64,000 nt of DNA, from contig NZ_CP071454.1 of the NCBI RefSeq assembly GCF_017352135.1, positions 186,001 through 250,000 of the forward strand. Direction: 5' to 3'. Below are positions 24,134 through 32,964 of the stretch, one piece after another. The DNA is from Rhizobium lentis. GTDB lineage: Bacteria > Pseudomonadota > Alphaproteobacteria > Rhizobiales > Rhizobiaceae. Under the pieces are notes generated by a model. The model was given only the letters and a program-made list of their open reading frames with translations, did no database searches and was not told the DNA's origin. How positions within the stretch are numbered: the stretch's first letter is position 1; each line of letters opens with the position of its first letter. A program made the position numbers and the translations under genes.

Positions 24134-25239
24134 GGGAGATCCAATGTCATGACGACGGGGCAATGATCGGACGCCTTCGGTCTGTCCCAGCCGGTGCGCG
24201 GGTAACGCTCCACCTCCTGCCCGGGCGGGAAGACGGTGCGGTAGGGTTGGCCGTTGCGGATGATTTCGGGCAAGCGGCCCGCATTATGGGCGGCAAGAGC
24301 CGGCGAAAGCCAGATATAATCGAGCTGGCAAAGGTGCTGCTCCTGCGGCCCGCGCGCGTGATAAAGCGTCCAGCGGTCGAGCGGCTGGCGACGACGTACG
24401 ATATTCTCGGCAAAGCCATCATGGCTGAAGACATCGAGCGCGCTTTCAGCCTCGTCCTGATGCTCAAAGCGGTAGTCGGTCCCCCGCCGGCCGATGACGT
24501 CGACCCGCTCCTGGTAATCATTCATGTCGCCGCAGATGACGAAGCTCTTGCTGCTGGTATGACCCGCCCCGAACCGGTCCTCGATGATGCGGCGCACGGC
24601 GCGCGCCTCGGCGCGACGGATCGGCAGCGTCGATTGCCGCCCGTCCAGCCCGTCGCGAGGGTTGCCCATCGACTTGAAATGCACGACATAGAGCGAGAAA
24701 GGCCTGCCGCCGATCAGGAGGTCGAGCTCCAGGCAGTCGCGCTTGAAGATCTTGTCGTCGATGCGGTTGGTAAGCGCGAGCTCCTCGTCGAAGAGTTCGA
24801 AATCGCGATAGGTCGTCATCGCGTGGCTTCTGATATCCCTGAGCTCGATCTTCTGGCCGTCGCGCGTTTCCTCGCGCATCAGCACCGCGACATCGATGCC
24901 GCGACTGTCATTGCCCTCGACCAGGAATTTCTGCCGATAGCCGTTTCCGACCATGCGGAAGAGATAGCCGTATTCGAAGGCCTGAAGCGCGGCCATGTTG
25001 TCGATTTCCTGCAGGCAAAGGATATCGGCGTCGGCATCCGCGATCGCGAGCGCCGTCATCTGCCTGGTGTCGTCGGTCGACGCGATGACCCGCGCCTGCT
25101 CGAGCTGCTGATAAACGCCTTCGCTATTCACCTCGAAAAGCTTGATGACACGATCCTGGCGCAGCTCGTTGCGGAAGCCGGTGAAATCGAAACGGGTCAG
25201 CAGATTTTCGACGTTGAAGGTGGCGAGGCGAAGCGACAT
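24130..25239 (-). CDS. Endonuclease/exonuclease/phosphatase (EEP) family protein
   Basis: The product is 369 residues with no signal peptide. EEP motifs run in order: LATFNVENL, ILCLQEID (catalytic Glu near residue 77), VVHFKSM, VICGDMNDY and the final KASDHCPVV (Asp-His pair). This metal-dependent fold cuts phosphodiesters in nucleic acids, lipids or small molecules. Coupling to a Nudix gene suggests nucleotide or phospho-metabolite cleanup, but this is inference. It begins 207 bp from the divergent small gene at 25447. Confidence 0.83.
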   Translation of the reverse strand: MSLRLATFNVENLLTRFDFTGFRNELRQDRVIKLFEVNSEGVYQQLEQARVIASTDDTRQMTALAIADADADILCLQEIDNMAALQAFEYGYLFRMVGNGYRQKFLVEGNDSRGIDVAVLMREETRDGQKIELRDIRSHAMTTYRDFELFDEELALTNRIDDKIFKRDCLELDLLIGGRPFSLYVVHFKSMGNPRDGLDGRQSTLPIRRAEARAVRRIIEDRFGAGHTSSKSFVICGDMNDYQERVDVIGRRGTDYRFEHQDEAESALDVFSHDGFAENIVRRRQPLDRWTLYHARGPQEQHLCQLDYIWLSPALAAHNAGRLPEIIRNGQPYRTVFPPGQEVERYPRTGWDRPKASDHCPVVMTLDLP

Positions 25240-25446
25240 GGAATGAGTCCGGTTGCGGACGGTACATTATCCGGCAATCGCCGCAGGAAAAGATGGCGGA
25301 GGCAAGAAATGTGCGGATAGCGCCATCTTGAACCATCGGCCATCGCCTCAAAGGGGCGTGGCGGAGATCGGTGAAGTCATATAACTTCTGATATCGTTTA
25401 GGTATTCTGCCCCCGGAGCCGCAAAAATCATGACACCGAAGAGAAA

Positions 25447-25671
25447 GTGATCCTGGAAGCCCTAGCATCTATGTGTGAGCAATACATAAGCGAAGACAAT
25501 GGCTACCTGAACCACAAGGCAATGCACGCGGGCGAACTGGCGATAGAAGTTCTCTCCGCGTACGGTCTGGTCGAGCCAGCTCCTCAAGGTGGCCGATGGA
25601 CGGAAAAGGGAATGCTTCTTCTCGACGATTCCTCAGACCTGGATTCTTTTATCTCTTCGTTGAAATCGTAA
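25447..25671 (+). CDS. Small hypothetical protein, 74 aa
   Basis: This short acidic frame has a compact alpha-helical look (ILEALASMCEQYI, AGELAIEVLSAYGLVE and a C-terminal DLDSFISSLKS). WTEKGMLLLDD suggests a winged-helix-like end. GTG 25447 is the assumed start; ATG 25471 is an alternative. No family was recognised. It is convergent with the ABC ATPase gene, 7 bp apart. Confidence 0.5.
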   Translation: MILEALASMCEQYISEDNGYLNHKAMHAGELAIEVLSAYGLVEPAPQGGRWTEKGMLLLDDSSDLDSFISSLKS

Positions 25672-25678
25672 CCCAGCC

Positions 25679-26698
25679 TCAAAGCCGCCAGCCGGCGCGG
25701 ATGACGGCACGCACGGCTTCGCCGGCCTCGACGACGACGCGGCTGTAGGCGCGCAGCGTCTGGCCGTTGCCGAGCGTGAGTTTGACGGCATAACGCTCGC
25801 CCTCGAAGAGAACGGATTCGACGGTCGCGGGCGTCCCCTCGCCGCCGATGATCACATCCTCCGGCCGCACGAGAATATCGGCGCCGTCGGTATTGGCGGC
25901 TTGAAGCGCATCCTGCAGCTCGTCCCACTCCAACTGGCGTTCGCCACCTATCACCGGCAGCGTCAGGATCGCGCCGCGCCCGATCAGCCCGCCGACGATG
26001 CGGCCTTCCGGCCGGGCATAGATTTCGGCGGGCGGCGCCACCTGCAGCAGGCGGCCCTCGGACATGACGGCGACGTCGGTTGCCAGCGCCATCGCCTCGC
26101 TCTGATCGTGGGTGACGTAGATCATCGTCGCGTCCGAGCGCTGATGGAACTCGCGGAAGGTTTCCTCCATCTCCTGCTTCAGGTGCCGGTCGAGATTGGC
26201 GAGCGGCTCGTCGAGCAACACGACGTCGGGCGATGTCACCAGGCAGCGGGCGAGCGCCACGCGCTGGCGCTGGCCGCCGGAGAGATCGGCCGGCCGGCGT
26301 GCAGCGTAATCGGCGAGCCGCACGGTGGCGAGCGCCTCGCCGACCTTAGCCCGGTAAGCCGCGCCCGAAATGCCGCGCACCTTCAGGGGATAGCCGACAT
26401 TATCCGCCACACTCATATGCGGCCAGAGCGCATAGGACTGGAAGACCATCGCCATGTTGCGCTTTTCCGGCGGCAGCGATTGCGCGGCATCGGCCAGCAG
26501 CCGTTCGCCGAGATGTATCGAGCCGTCGGAGGGCGTCTCGAAACCGGCGATCATCCTGAGCACCGTGGTCTTGCCGCAGCCGGAAGGCCCGAGCAGCGCC
26601 AGGAAACCACCCTCGCGCACATCCAATGAAAAGCCGCTGACGGCGGCGCGCCCGGTGCCGAAATCCTTGGCCACACGGTTGAGGATCAGCTTCGCCAT
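25679..26698 (-). CDS. ABC transporter ATP-binding protein (FbpC/PotA type)
   Basis: The product is 339 residues. Walker A is GPSGCGKTT (about 36-44), the signature is LSGGQRQR, Walker B is VVLLDEP, and the switch is VTHDQ. A TOBE-like C-terminal domain (about 250-335) is typical of ferric-iron, spermidine and thiamine importers. Its start overlaps the permease gene by 13 bp. It energises uptake of the ligand bound by the protein at 28388-29365. Confidence 0.9.
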   Translation of the reverse strand: MAKLILNRVAKDFGTGRAAVSGFSLDVREGGFLALLGPSGCGKTTVLRMIAGFETPSDGSIHLGERLLADAAQSLPPEKRNMAMVFQSYALWPHMSVADNVGYPLKVRGISGAAYRAKVGEALATVRLADYAARRPADLSGGQRQRVALARCLVTSPDVVLLDEPLANLDRHLKQEMEETFREFHQRSDATMIYVTHDQSEAMALATDVAVMSEGRLLQVAPPAEIYARPEGRIVGGLIGRGAILTLPVIGGERQLEWDELQDALQAANTDGADILVRPEDVIIGGEGTPATVESVLFEGERYAVKLTLGNGQTLRAYSRVVVEAGEAVRAVIRAGWRL

Positions 26699-28380
26699 GG
26701 GACCACTCCTTTCGGCAGGCGTTTCGCCAGGAGTTCCAGGAGCAGCATCATGACGACGACCATGAGGACGACGAGCACCGAGAGTGCCGAGGCAAGGTCT
26801 GAACTGCCGCTGTCGTCGAGATTGTAGATGGCGACGCCAAGCGTCTGGGTGCCGGCCGACCAGAGGAGCGCGGAGATCGTCAGCTCGTTGCAGGCGATCA
26901 GGAAGACGAGGATGACGGAAGCGCCGGCAGCCGGCGCAATCAGCGGCACGATGATGTCGAAAAGCCTGCGGAAGAAGCCGGCCCCCGAAAGCCGCGCCGC
27001 CTCTTCGAGCGCCGGATCGAGCTGGTGGAAGGCGCTGACGACGGGTTTCAGGCTGACGGCGAAGAAGGAGGAGAAATAGGCGATCAGGATGATCCAGATC
27101 GTGCCATAGAGTGAGACGTTGAGGACCGGGATGGGAGCGGCGAAGACCAGGATGAAGGCAACCGCCATGACGATGCCGGGCAGCGAATAAGGTATCTCGA
27201 TCAGGCTGGCGATGATGCGCGATACCGCGTCCCTGCGCCGCGCCAGCGCATAGGCCGCAAGCACCGCCACGACAAGGAGACCAAGCGCGGTCGCGCCGGC
27301 GAGCGACAGCGAATTGATAAAGGCCGTGCGCGTCACCGCCTGCCTAAAGAGGATCTCCTGGAACGCATGCAGCGACATGGTCTTGAAGGAGAGCGGCACG
27401 CCATAGGCCGGCACCAGCGCGCCGGCAACGAGCGCGAAGAAGGGTGCTGCCAGCATGAAAAACAAGATAGTCCACAGGAACGGCGTGAAGAGGAGGCGCC
27501 AAGGACCAAGTTCGAAGGCGGCATTGGCTCCCGATAACCCGATGACGCGATAGTCGCGGCCTCGGAGCGCCCGATCCTGGATCATCAGGCCTGCGACCGA
27601 AATCATCGCAATAATCGCTGAAAGCACGGCGACATCGCCGAAGGTGCGGCTGGTGAAGGCTGAGAATTTGGTGAAGATCAAGGTCGGTAGGGTAAAGATC
27701 GAGGCCGGGATGCCGAGAATGGCGGGGATGCCGAAATTGCCGGTGCAGGAAACGAAGGAGATCGCCGCGCCGGCAATGATGCCGGGCAGCGACAGAGGCA
27801 GGATGATGTCGCGGAACACACGCAAGCTGGAAGCGCCGGAAAGCCGCGCCGCCTCGACACCGTCACGCGGCAGCGTCATCAACCCGGCGCGCAGCGCGAG
27901 ATAAACCAGCGGCGCATGCTGCACGCCATAGAGCAGCGCGATGCCGCCAACCGAATAGAGCGACTGCGGCGAGCCGAGCGGCGGCGCAAGCGAGAGCGCC
28001 TTCAGCAGCGGGCTGGATGGGCCGGACATCTGCACCCAGGCGAGCGCCGTCACCTGCGGCGGGATCATCATCGGCAGCACAAAGAAGAAGCTGAGCGGCC
28101 CCTTGCCGCGGATATCGGTCAGCGTCAGCAGGAAAGCGAAGAGGCAGCCAATGAGAAGCGAGATGATCGTGCCGAGAACCGACGTGACCATGGTGTAATA
28201 GGTGGCCTGCCAGAGCAACGGCTCACTCAAGACATCGATGACACCGCCGCTGGCGAAGGCCGCAATCCCGACCATGGCGAGGCGAGCGAGCGGCAGCACG
28301 CTGAGGAACAGAACTGATATAACGATAAAAGGAAACAGCCAGGCGGGCTGGCTGTTTCCCGGTCTCACGTATCCTTGCAT
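26686..28380 (-). CDS. ABC transporter permease, fused two-domain (FbpB type)
   Basis: The product is 564 residues, two permease halves in one chain with about twelve helices. Each half has an EAA loop: GVEAARLSGASSLRVFRDIILP near residue 175 and EEAARLSGAGFFRRLFDIIVP near residue 460. This architecture is typical of ferric-iron-type importers. Codons 8-17 form a strong hairpin (28331-28359) followed by TTTTAT on the coding strand. That hairpin may reduce permease expression relative to the binding protein. Confidence 0.9.
   Translation of the reverse strand: MQGYVRPGNSQPAWLFPFIVISVLFLSVLPLARLAMVGIAAFASGGVIDVLSEPLLWQATYYTMVTSVLGTIISLLIGCLFAFLLTLTDIRGKGPLSFFFVLPMMIPPQVTALAWVQMSGPSSPLLKALSLAPPLGSPQSLYSVGGIALLYGVQHAPLVYLALRAGLMTLPRDGVEAARLSGASSLRVFRDIILPLSLPGIIAGAAISFVSCTGNFGIPAILGIPASIFTLPTLIFTKFSAFTSRTFGDVAVLSAIIAMISVAGLMIQDRALRGRDYRVIGLSGANAAFELGPWRLLFTPFLWTILFFMLAAPFFALVAGALVPAYGVPLSFKTMSLHAFQEILFRQAVTRTAFINSLSLAGATALGLLVVAVLAAYALARRRDAVSRIIASLIEIPYSLPGIVMAVAFILVFAAPIPVLNVSLYGTIWIILIAYFSSFFAVSLKPVVSAFHQLDPALEEAARLSGAGFFRRLFDIIVPLIAPAAGASVILVFLIACNELTISALLWSAGTQTLGVAIYNLDDSGSSDLASALSVLVVLMVVVMMLLLELLAKRLPKGVVPWRS
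28331..28359 (-). terminator. Terminator-like hairpin inside the permease N-terminus
   Basis: GGAAACAGCCAG and CTGGCTGTTTCC form a perfect 12-bp stem with a 5-nt loop. It is followed on the minus strand by TTTTATCG. Partial termination here would uncouple binding-protein from permease levels. Confidence 0.5.
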
Positions 28381-28387
28381 GGAAGGA

Positions 28388-29365
28388 TCAGTTCGAGCCG
28401 TAGATGCCCGAGAAGATCTTCAGATCCTGATCGGTATTCTTCAAAGCTTCGGCCGCCTTGATCGGCAGGACCTTGATCGTGTCGCGCGCCGGGAAACCAT
28501 CCGGAACCTTCATGCCGTTGCGTGCCGGGATATAGCCGAGCTTGAGGAAGCCTTCCTGGCCTTTTTCAGAAAGCACGTAATCGACGAACTTCTTGGCGGC
28601 CTCGGCATTCTTGCTGCTGGCGAGGATGCCGACCGGCTCGGTGACGGCGGATACGCCTTCGCTCGGGAAGACGAACTCGACGGGAGCGCCCTTGGCCTTC
28701 TCGCGGATCGGCAGGTAATCGACGACCACGCCATAGGCCTTCTCGCCGGAGGCGACCGACTTCAGCACGGCGCCGTTACCGCCGGCGGCGATCGCGCCGT
28801 TGGCCTGCAGCGACTTGTAGAAGTCCCAGCCGAGGCCGGGAACAGCGGCAAGCGTCTGTGCGTGGATGAGGGCCGCACCCGACGCGAGCGGGCTCGGCAT
28901 CGTCACGAGCCCCTTGGCCTCAGGCTTGGCCAGGTCCTTCCAGCTCGCAGGCTTCATCGCGGCGGAAGTGTTGTACATGATGCCGGTGGTGATCAGCTTG
29001 GTGGAGTAGTAGTAGCCGTCGGCGTCATAGAGGGTGGCGTCGTAGGCTGCTGCTTCCGGCGACTTGTAAGCAAGCAGCTTGCCCTCTTCCTTCAAGCGCT
29101 CCAGCGTCACCACGTCGGCGATGAGGAGAAGATCGGCGACCGGATTGCCAGCCTGGATCTCGGCCTGCAGCTTGGCGATGATCTTCGGCGTGCCGTCGCG
29201 CACCCAGTCGACCTTGATATCGGGATTGGCGGCCATGAAGCCATCGACCGTCGCCTGCGCGTCTTCGTTCGGCTGGCTGGTGTAGAGAACGAGGTTTGCG
29301 GCCGAAGCCGGAATGGCAAAAAGGCTCGCGGCAAGAAGGGCCGCGGCGGAAACGATTGTTTTCAT
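28388..29365 (-). CDS. ABC transporter periplasmic binding protein, ferric-iron type
   Basis: The product is 325 residues with a cleavable signal (SLFAIPASAANLVLYTSQ). The sequence follows the AfuA/FbpA-type class, with DGYYYSTKLITTGIMYNT near residue 115 and a C-terminal PVGILASSKNAEAAKKFVDY. The adjacent Tyr pair that binds Fe(III) in FbpA is not obvious at the expected place (AYGVVVDYL), so the ligand may be iron or another small anion. It is first in the operon, followed by permease and ATPase. A hairpin in its 5' leader encloses the RBS. Confidence 0.82.
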   Translation of the reverse strand: MKTIVSAAALLAASLFAIPASAANLVLYTSQPNEDAQATVDGFMAANPDIKVDWVRDGTPKIIAKLQAEIQAGNPVADLLLIADVVTLERLKEEGKLLAYKSPEAAAYDATLYDADGYYYSTKLITTGIMYNTSAAMKPASWKDLAKPEAKGLVTMPSPLASGAALIHAQTLAAVPGLGWDFYKSLQANGAIAAGGNGAVLKSVASGEKAYGVVVDYLPIREKAKGAPVEFVFPSEGVSAVTEPVGILASSKNAEAAKKFVDYVLSEKGQEGFLKLGYIPARNGMKVPDGFPARDTIKVLPIKAAEALKNTDQDLKIFSGIYGSN

Positions 29366-29409
29366 GGGAGGGGTCCTCGGGATTGCGTCACCCCTCCCTT
29401 ATTAGGGGT
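29366..29409 (-). promoter_or_regulatory. Competing stem-loops in the leader of the binding-protein gene
   Basis: On the minus strand GGGAGGGGT pairs exactly with ACCCCTCCC just before the ATG, holding GAGGA in the loop. An upstream ACCCCT (29409-29404) could instead pair with AGGGGT. The two pairings exclude each other, as in a translational switch. Whether the upstream arm is transcribed is not known. Confidence 0.35.
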
Positions 29410-29451
29410 CGTTGACAGAGATGTGACAAGCGGTGGCCTCTGCCGCCCATG

Positions 29452-30198
29452 TCACCAGGGCTGCTGCGCGGGCATCACGAAGAGCTCGGCGATATCCATC
29501 CGGCCCGGGGCCTGCAGTGCGAAGAGCACCGTCTCGGCAATGTCGTCGGCCTTCAGGAATTCCATCTGCTCCTTGAGCGCTTCCATCTGGCCCCGATAAT
29601 TGCCGTCGGAAATATGTTCGAAGAGCTCGGATTCCACCGCGCCCGGCTGGATGCAGGTCACGCGGATATTATGCTTCTTGGAAAGCTCGAGACGCATGCC
29701 TTCCGAGATCGCCGTCACCGCATGTTTGGTGGCGCAATAGACGGCAAGACCCGGGAAGACTTTCCTCCCGGCGATCGACGAGGTGTTGACGATATGCCCG
29801 CCCTTCTGCCTGATCATCATGGGCAGGACCGCGGCAGTCGTGTTCAACAATCCCTTGATGTTGACATCGACCATGCGATGCCACTCATCGGTCTTCAGCG
29901 CCTCCAGATCCGAGATCGGCATCAGGCCGGCATTGTTGAAGAGAATGTCGATCGAGCCGAAGGCTTCTGCGAGCTTTTCAGCGCCCGCCGTGACGGAGGC
30001 CTGGTCGACAACGTCCATTTCGAGAGCGACGGCCTGGCCGCCATGATCAGCGATCTGCTGCTGCAGCGCAGAGAGCCGGTCGAGCCGGCGGGCGGCGAGC
30101 CCGATCTTGGCGCCTGCCTTTGCGAGTTTCAGCGCGGTGGCGGCGCCGATACCGCTCGACGCACCGGTGACGAGAGCAACCTTACCATCAATAGACAT
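29452..30198 (-). CDS. Short-chain dehydrogenase/reductase (classical SDR)
   Basis: The product is 248 residues. The cofactor loop is TGASSGIG (about 11-18), the structural NNAG is present, the serine strand is NTSSIAG, and the catalytic motif is YCATK (about 153-157). An acidic/Arg pattern after beta-2 (LAARRLDRL) favours NADP(H). The substrate is unknown. The broken AraC gene lies 128 bp upstream in the same direction and may once have controlled it. Confidence 0.87.
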   Translation of the reverse strand: MSIDGKVALVTGASSGIGAATALKLAKAGAKIGLAARRLDRLSALQQQIADHGGQAVALEMDVVDQASVTAGAEKLAEAFGSIDILFNNAGLMPISDLEALKTDEWHRMVDVNIKGLLNTTAAVLPMMIRQKGGHIVNTSSIAGRKVFPGLAVYCATKHAVTAISEGMRLELSKKHNIRVTCIQPGAVESELFEHISDGNYRGQMEALKEQMEFLKADDIAETVLFALQAPGRMDIAELFVMPAQQPW

Positions 30199-30326
30199 GT
30201 TTGCTTCCTTTCATGTGGCGGCCCCGAATGCGGAGCCGGCCGCTGTTGACGGAAGACAATCTAGGAGAGGCGACCAACCTTCGCGCTCGGGCCTTTGCGG
30301 CCGATATCGCGATCTTGCGGCAAACA

Positions 30327-31262
30327 TCAGCCGTTGCGATATTCCGATGGGGTAATGCCGACGGCCTTGCGAAAGACAGTGGCGAAATGGCTGGGGCTGG
30401 AATAGCCGACATCGAGACCGATCTCGATGATACTCCGATCGGTTTCCCGAAGCAGCCTTCGCGCCTCGGCCATCCGCATGCGGATGAAATATTCCGAGGG
30501 CGAATATCCCGTCGACTGCTTGAAAACCCGGCTGAAATGGAACGGGCTGAGCCCAGCTTCGGCCGCAAGCGCTTCGAGGCTGAAGGCTTCGGCAATCCCG
30601 CTTGCCATCAGATCTGTCACCCGGCGAAGCTTGAACGCCGGAAGGCCAACCCGGCGCCGCGGCGGCAGATCTGCATCCGCGTAGGAACGCACGAGATGGA
30701 CGGCCAGCGCCTGGGCAACCCCCTGCACGAAAATCTCGCTCGGCTCCCTTGCCTCGGTCAATTCGCTGAGGATCAGTTGCAGTAGATGGTTGATCAAAGG
30801 GTCGCGTCCGGCCGAAACGTCGCGTAGGCAAAGCCGATCGTGACTGGCGGACAGGACTTCCGCGGCCGCCGCCTCGATCAGCGGCAGGCCCAGATAGACA
30901 TGCATCACGCGGAACGGTTCGGCTGACATGGAGGTCCAGCGCATCTCATAGGGCGTCGCTGAATTGGTCAGTTAGAAGTCGCCGACATCGGCGCGGGCGC
31001 CTTGCCACTCACCGGAGAATTCGCGCTCTTCTATGACGGCCGAGCCGGAAACGATCAAAACCAGCAGCGGTTCGGCAACGGCGGGAACGATAAGCCCGTC
31101 CTCCCGCCAGCTATGGGATAGGAGATGCACGAGCACGTTCTTCCAGGCTGGCCCCTCGCTTCGCGAGAGAAGACGACCATGGATGTGGTCGTTGAGCTTG
31201 TCGGCCGAGGTTCTGAGCATGCGCGTATTCTGCGAGAACGCCCGCGGTCTTTTCAAGCCCAT
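30327..31262 (-). pseudogene. AraC-family regulator interrupted by one in-frame TAA
   Basis: Residues 1-96 (from ATG 31262) read as an AraC N-terminal cupin-type domain ending RADVGDF. A TAA at 30974-30972 follows. The same frame then continues with LTNSATPYEMRW and on through a complete two-HTH AraC domain (FSLEALAAEAGLSPFHFSRVFKQ and RSIIEIGLDVGYSSPSHFATVFRK). No frameshift is needed; one base would restore about 311 codons. Translation could restart at ATG 30944, giving a C-terminal DNA-binding fragment. It is a recent pseudogene or a sequencing error. Confidence 0.8.
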
Positions 31263-31282
31263 AATGGGCGCGCAGCATTCGC

Positions 31283-31306
31283 ACCACGGCGCAATCGCGC
31301 CGTGGT
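31283..31306. terminator. Hairpin between the alpha/beta hydrolase and the AraC pseudogene
   Basis: ACCACGGCGC and GCGCCGTGGT form a perfect 10-bp stem with an AATC loop. It lies 15 bp after the hydrolase stop (leftward reading). There is no T run. Confidence 0.4.
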
Positions 31307-31320
31307 CTCTGGATCGACTA

Positions 31321-32088
31321 TTACTTCGCAGCCTCTTCGATCAGTTCGGCAACCTTGTCAGGATGCGACACCATCACGACGTGGGAGGCGCTATCGACGA
31401 CGACGGTCCGCTTGGACCCTGCCCGCTCGGCCATGAAGCCGAGGGCTGCGGCCGGGATGTTCTTGTCGCCGGTGCCGTAGACGAACCATGACGGCAGCTT
31501 CTTCCAGGCGGGTTCGCCGGATTTTTCAGTGAGCGCCGCTTCGGTGATCGGCCGCTGGGCCGCTGCCATCAGGCGCGCCTGCTCGGCCGGTACGTCGCTG
31601 GCGAACTGGTCACGGAACTTGGCCTGGTCGATATAGAGATCGACGCCGCCTGCGCTGAGTTTTACAGGCGCAGCAAGCGCCCCGGCCAGCGTGCCGCCGG
31701 GAAACTTGCCGGCGAGATCGGCAACCGATTCTCCGGCTTCGGGCGCGAAGGCCGCGACATAGACCAGCGACTTGACGTTGTCATGGCCGTTGGCGGCGGT
31801 TGAGATCACCTGCCCGCCGTAGGAATGGCCGACGAGGACGACAGGGCCGGCAATGCTGCCGACGACGTCGGACACATAGGCGGCGTCGCTCGAAACGCTG
31901 CGCAGCGGATTGGCGGCAGCCACGACCGGAAAGCCGTCCTTGCGCAGGATCTCGACGACGCCGTTCCAGCTGGATGAATCGGCAAAGGCGCCGTGGACGA
32001 GAACGACGGTCGGCTTGGCCGGCTGAGCGAAGGCAGCACCGGACAGAAGTGCGCCCGCCAGGGCGACGACAGCAGCAAACTTGAACAT
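31321..32088 (-). CDS. Secreted alpha/beta hydrolase
   Basis: The product is 255 residues with a signal peptide ending GAAFAQ. The oxyanion strand VVLVHGAFADSSSW, the nucleophile elbow GHSYGG (Ser near residue 94) and a C-terminal SASHVV histidine complete a hydrolase triad. Similar proteins act on esters or lactones, and the substrate is not predictable. It is divergent from the MarR gene at 32289, and the 200-bp gap holds inverted TTTGCAAGC boxes that may regulate both. Confidence 0.85.
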   Translation of the reverse strand: MFKFAAVVALAGALLSGAAFAQPAKPTVVLVHGAFADSSSWNGVVEILRKDGFPVVAAANPLRSVSSDAAYVSDVVGSIAGPVVLVGHSYGGQVISTAANGHDNVKSLVYVAAFAPEAGESVADLAGKFPGGTLAGALAAPVKLSAGGVDLYIDQAKFRDQFASDVPAEQARLMAAAQRPITEAALTEKSGEPAWKKLPSWFVYGTGDKNIPAAALGFMAERAGSKRTVVVDSASHVVMVSHPDKVAELIEEAAK

Positions 32089-32179
32089 GGGTCAATTCCT
32101 TTCGTCGGTTGAGTCTAGGGAGCCGAAGCGGGAACCGCACGGGACGTTCACGTGCCTTCAAGTCCCCGCTTTCATTTAA

Positions 32180-32247
32180 TTTGCAAGCGATTTCTTTGTA
32201 CACGATCTAAATAGCCAGCCTCGTGTGTGACGTCAATAGCTTGCAAA
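32180..32247. promoter_or_regulatory. Inverted pair TTTGCAAGC / GCTTGCAAA, candidate MarR operator
   Basis: TTTGCAAGC (32180-32188) and its reverse complement (32239-32247) flank the centre of the hydrolase/MarR intergenic region. Control by the adjacent regulator is inferred. Confidence 0.45.
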
Positions 32248-32288
32248 CAGATCGCGCACAAATTATATTGATCGCGGAGGAGAGCGTG

Positions 32289-32759
32289 ATGAAAAACACC
32301 CCATCGAATGATATCGCCGACGTGCCGAAGATCGATGAAATGCTTTGCTTTTCAATCTATTCGGCAAGCCACGCCTTCAACCAGCTTTACCGCCCCCTGC
32401 TCGATGAGCTGGATCTGACCTATCCGCAATTCCTGGTCATGACCGCATTGTGGGCGCGTGACGACCGCACGGTGAAGGATCTCGGCGAGACGCTTTTCCT
32501 TGATTCCAGCACCCTCACCCCGCTGCTGAAGCGGCTGGAAAATGTCGGCCTCGTCACCCGCAACCGCAATCCCGCCGACGAGCGCCAGGTGCTCTTGCGC
32601 CTGACGAAGGAAGGACAGGCCCTCAAGAGCCGCGCCGCCCACGTGTTCGACTGCATCGGCAAGGCCGTCGGCCTCGACGCCGACACCGTCGACAAAATTC
32701 GGGACACGATCGCTGCGCTTCGCGACAATATTCACAAGAAGGACAGGAACGAGACCTGA
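32289..32759 (+). CDS. MarR-family regulator, OhrR-like
   Basis: The product is 156 residues. The N-terminal CFSIYSASHAFNQLY (Cys near residue 20) matches the redox-sensing Cys and following helix of OhrR peroxide regulators. The winged helix is VKDLGETLFLDSSTLTPLLKRLE with wing NPADERQVLLRLT. OhrR-type proteins release DNA when organic peroxides oxidise the Cys. No ohr gene is adjacent; the divergent secreted hydrolase is the nearest likely target. Confidence 0.85.
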   Translation: MKNTPSNDIADVPKIDEMLCFSIYSASHAFNQLYRPLLDELDLTYPQFLVMTALWARDDRTVKDLGETLFLDSSTLTPLLKRLENVGLVTRNRNPADERQVLLRLTKEGQALKSRAAHVFDCIGKAVGLDADTVDKIRDTIAALRDNIHKKDRNET

Positions 32760-32964
32760 CGCGAGGCGGCGCCCGCCGCGCAGTCACCACGCCAGGACGA
32801 TTTTCGTCGACAAGCCGATCGCATATTGTACGATCTGCCGGCGGCCCAGCGCACCGCGATCGATGGCGCTCCCATCGCCACTCCTCACGCCGGCCGAACA
32901 CGCCGCCGTTGCCATTCTGGCGCTTTGCGGTACGTCAATCGCGTTTCGATGAAGGAGGAGTTCA

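Noticed and set aside
29366..29451. TPP riboswitch before the ABC operon
   Set aside because: The leader has G/C stems but lacks the CUGAGA and ACCUGAUC-type conserved blocks of the TPP aptamer.
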